Shown piece after piece: positions 15,019-15,430 of a DNA stretch of 15,430 nt; position 1 is the first letter of the stretch, and every line of letters begins with the position of its first letter. Where the stretch lies: the NCBI GenBank assembly GCA_016649475.1, contig JAENXP010000007.1:1-15430 (forward strand), in the 5' to 3' direction. The translations under genes were made by a program, and so were the position numbers. The stretch is from Burkholderiales bacterium (lineage in GTDB: Bacteria; Pseudomonadota; Gammaproteobacteria; Burkholderiales; SG8-39). The notes beneath the pieces are model-generated. The model made no database searches, was not told the origin of the DNA, and saw only the letters and a program-made list of their open reading frames with translations.

Positions 15019-15047
15019 TTGACTGCCTGAGGGAAAACGAGCATAAT
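15019..15047 (+). promoter_or_regulatory. Strong sigma-70 promoter for the tRNA genes
   Basis: TTGACT (15019-15024, 5 of 6) and CATAAT (15042-15047, 5 of 6) are separated by exactly 17 bp. Transcription should start near 15054, 8 bp before tRNA-Tyr. The bases after the -10 are CGCCCG, a GC-rich discriminator typical of stringently controlled stable-RNA promoters. Confidence 0.75.
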
Positions 15048-15061
15048 CGCCCGTTTCGTTC

Positions 15062-15148
15062 GGAGGGGTGCCCGAGTGGTTAAAGGGGGCAGACTGTAAA
15101 TCTGTTGGCCTTGCGCCTACGTTGGTTCGAATCCAACCTCCTCCACCA
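15062..15148 (+). tRNA. tRNA-Tyr (anticodon GTA)
   Basis: Acceptor stem GGAGGGG (15062-15068) pairs with CTCCTCC (15138-15144, one G-T pair). Discriminator A and an encoded CCA (15146-15148) follow. The anticodon loop is CTGTAAA with anticodon GTA. A long variable arm (class II) and a T arm GTTGG-TTCGAAT-CCAAC are clear. Length is 87 bases including CCA, normal for bacterial tRNA-Tyr. The strong promoter 15-43 bp upstream probably drives this and the next tRNA. Confidence 0.97.
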
Positions 15149-15212
15149 AGTCTTCTTGCACGGCGCGGGTTGGCAGTATGCGTTGGGCGGCGAAAGGGTT
15201 CGGTCGTGAAAT

Positions 15213-15286
15213 GCGGGTGTAGCTCAATGGTAGAGCAGAAGCCTTCCAAGCTTACGACGAGGGTTCGATTCCCTTCACCCGCTCCA
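15213..15286 (+). tRNA. tRNA-Gly (anticodon TCC)
   Basis: Acceptor stem GCGGGTG (15213-15219) pairs with CACCCGC (15276-15282). Discriminator T and an encoded CCA (15284-15286) follow. The anticodon loop CTTCCAA gives TCC. The T arm is GAGGG-TTCGATT-CCCTT-like. It lies 64 bp after tRNA-Tyr, the order seen before tuf in many proteobacteria (Tyr-Gly-Thr-tuf). No tRNA-Thr follows within the 144 bp left. Confidence 0.97.
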
Positions 15287-15304
15287 ATCCCCTCGGATCG
15301 CGAT

Positions 15305-15357
15305 ATATTCTGGCTTGCAGTGCGCGCCGCGAGGCGGTATCCGGGCGCCCAGAATAT
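15305..15357. repeat. 9-bp inverted repeat after tRNA-Gly
   Basis: ATATTCTGG (15305-15313) and CCAGAATAT (15349-15357) are exact complements separated by 35 GC-rich bases. They could form the outer stem of a terminator-like structure ending the tRNA transcript or an operator pair. No T-run follows. Confidence 0.45.
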
Positions 15358-15430
15358 CACCGTGTATGACGACGGCGAACGACCCGGCTGCCGTAATCCG
15401 GGGCACCGCAACCTGGGATTTGGGAAACTA

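Noticed and set aside
14868..15083. 71-codon plus-strand open frame before the tRNA genes
   Set aside because: It overlaps the strong tRNA promoter and the 5' part of tRNA-Tyr and has no recognisable motif.
14851..15411. 186-codon minus-strand open frame with GEGNRTLVVSLEGF and GGGWIRTNVGARPTDLQSA
   Set aside because: These peptides are the well-known false translations of antisense tRNA-Gly and tRNA-Tyr genes and are not real proteins.
1..15430. CRISPR arrays, insertion sequences, integrases, toxin-antitoxin pairs
   Set aside because: I looked for spaced direct repeats, terminal inverted repeats with transposase-like frames and small paired genes, and found none.

Overview
The window is about 15.4 kb of GC-rich, densely coding chromosomal DNA. 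It most likely comes from a betaproteobacterium of the Nitrosomonadales/Rhodocyclales type. The reasons are the tRNA-Tyr(GTA)/tRNA-Gly(TCC) tandem that usually precedes tuf in these bacteria, a fused indolepyruvate ferredoxin oxidoreductase, a periplasmic cytochrome c/rhodanese pair, and the overall codon usage. The taxonomic call is an inference. No insertion sequence, CRISPR array, phage gene or rRNA was seen.

Layout. (1) Positions 1-230 hold the 3' end of an uncharacterised plus-strand gene. (2) Positions 366-4647 form a plus-strand cluster: circularly permuted ATP-grasp protein, alpha-E protein, transglutaminase-like cysteine protease, and a HAD hydrolase resembling type II haloacid dehalogenases. 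The first three are a known but biochemically obscure module, predicted to make and process a peptide or amide-linked product. The Anbu proteasome-like subunit that often accompanies it is not in this window. (3) Positions 4648-6584 (minus) hold arsS, a radical SAM enzyme of arsenosugar biosynthesis, overlapping by ATGA with a divergent metallophosphoesterase. (4) Positions 6874-8454 (minus) hold a secreted monohaem cytochrome c followed by a secreted triple-rhodanese protein. A TTGAC-N4-GTCAA palindrome lies upstream. (5) Positions 8854-9585 (plus) encode an RluF-like rRNA pseudouridine synthase. (6) Positions 9610-13824 (minus) hold the fused indolepyruvate ferredoxin oxidoreductase with chaC 12 bp downstream. 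(7) Positions 14102-14803 (minus) encode a small alpha/beta hydrolase. (8) Positions 15019-15286 (plus) carry a strong promoter and the two tRNA genes. A 9-bp inverted repeat and unassigned sequence follow to the window end.

The most interesting item is the metallophosphoesterase coupled to arsS. The residues that would bind only metal 1 are all replaced (D to G35, H to Y37, last H to C205), while the whole metal-2 set is kept (D64, N91, H162, H203). This looks like a one-metal or repurposed member of the fold, tied by translational coupling to an arsenic-organic biosynthetic enzyme. Second are the ATP-grasp/alpha-E/transglutaminase operon without Anbu, and the cytochrome/rhodanese operon with unusual CGGxxC active-site loops. 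All family assignments come from motif reading without database searches.
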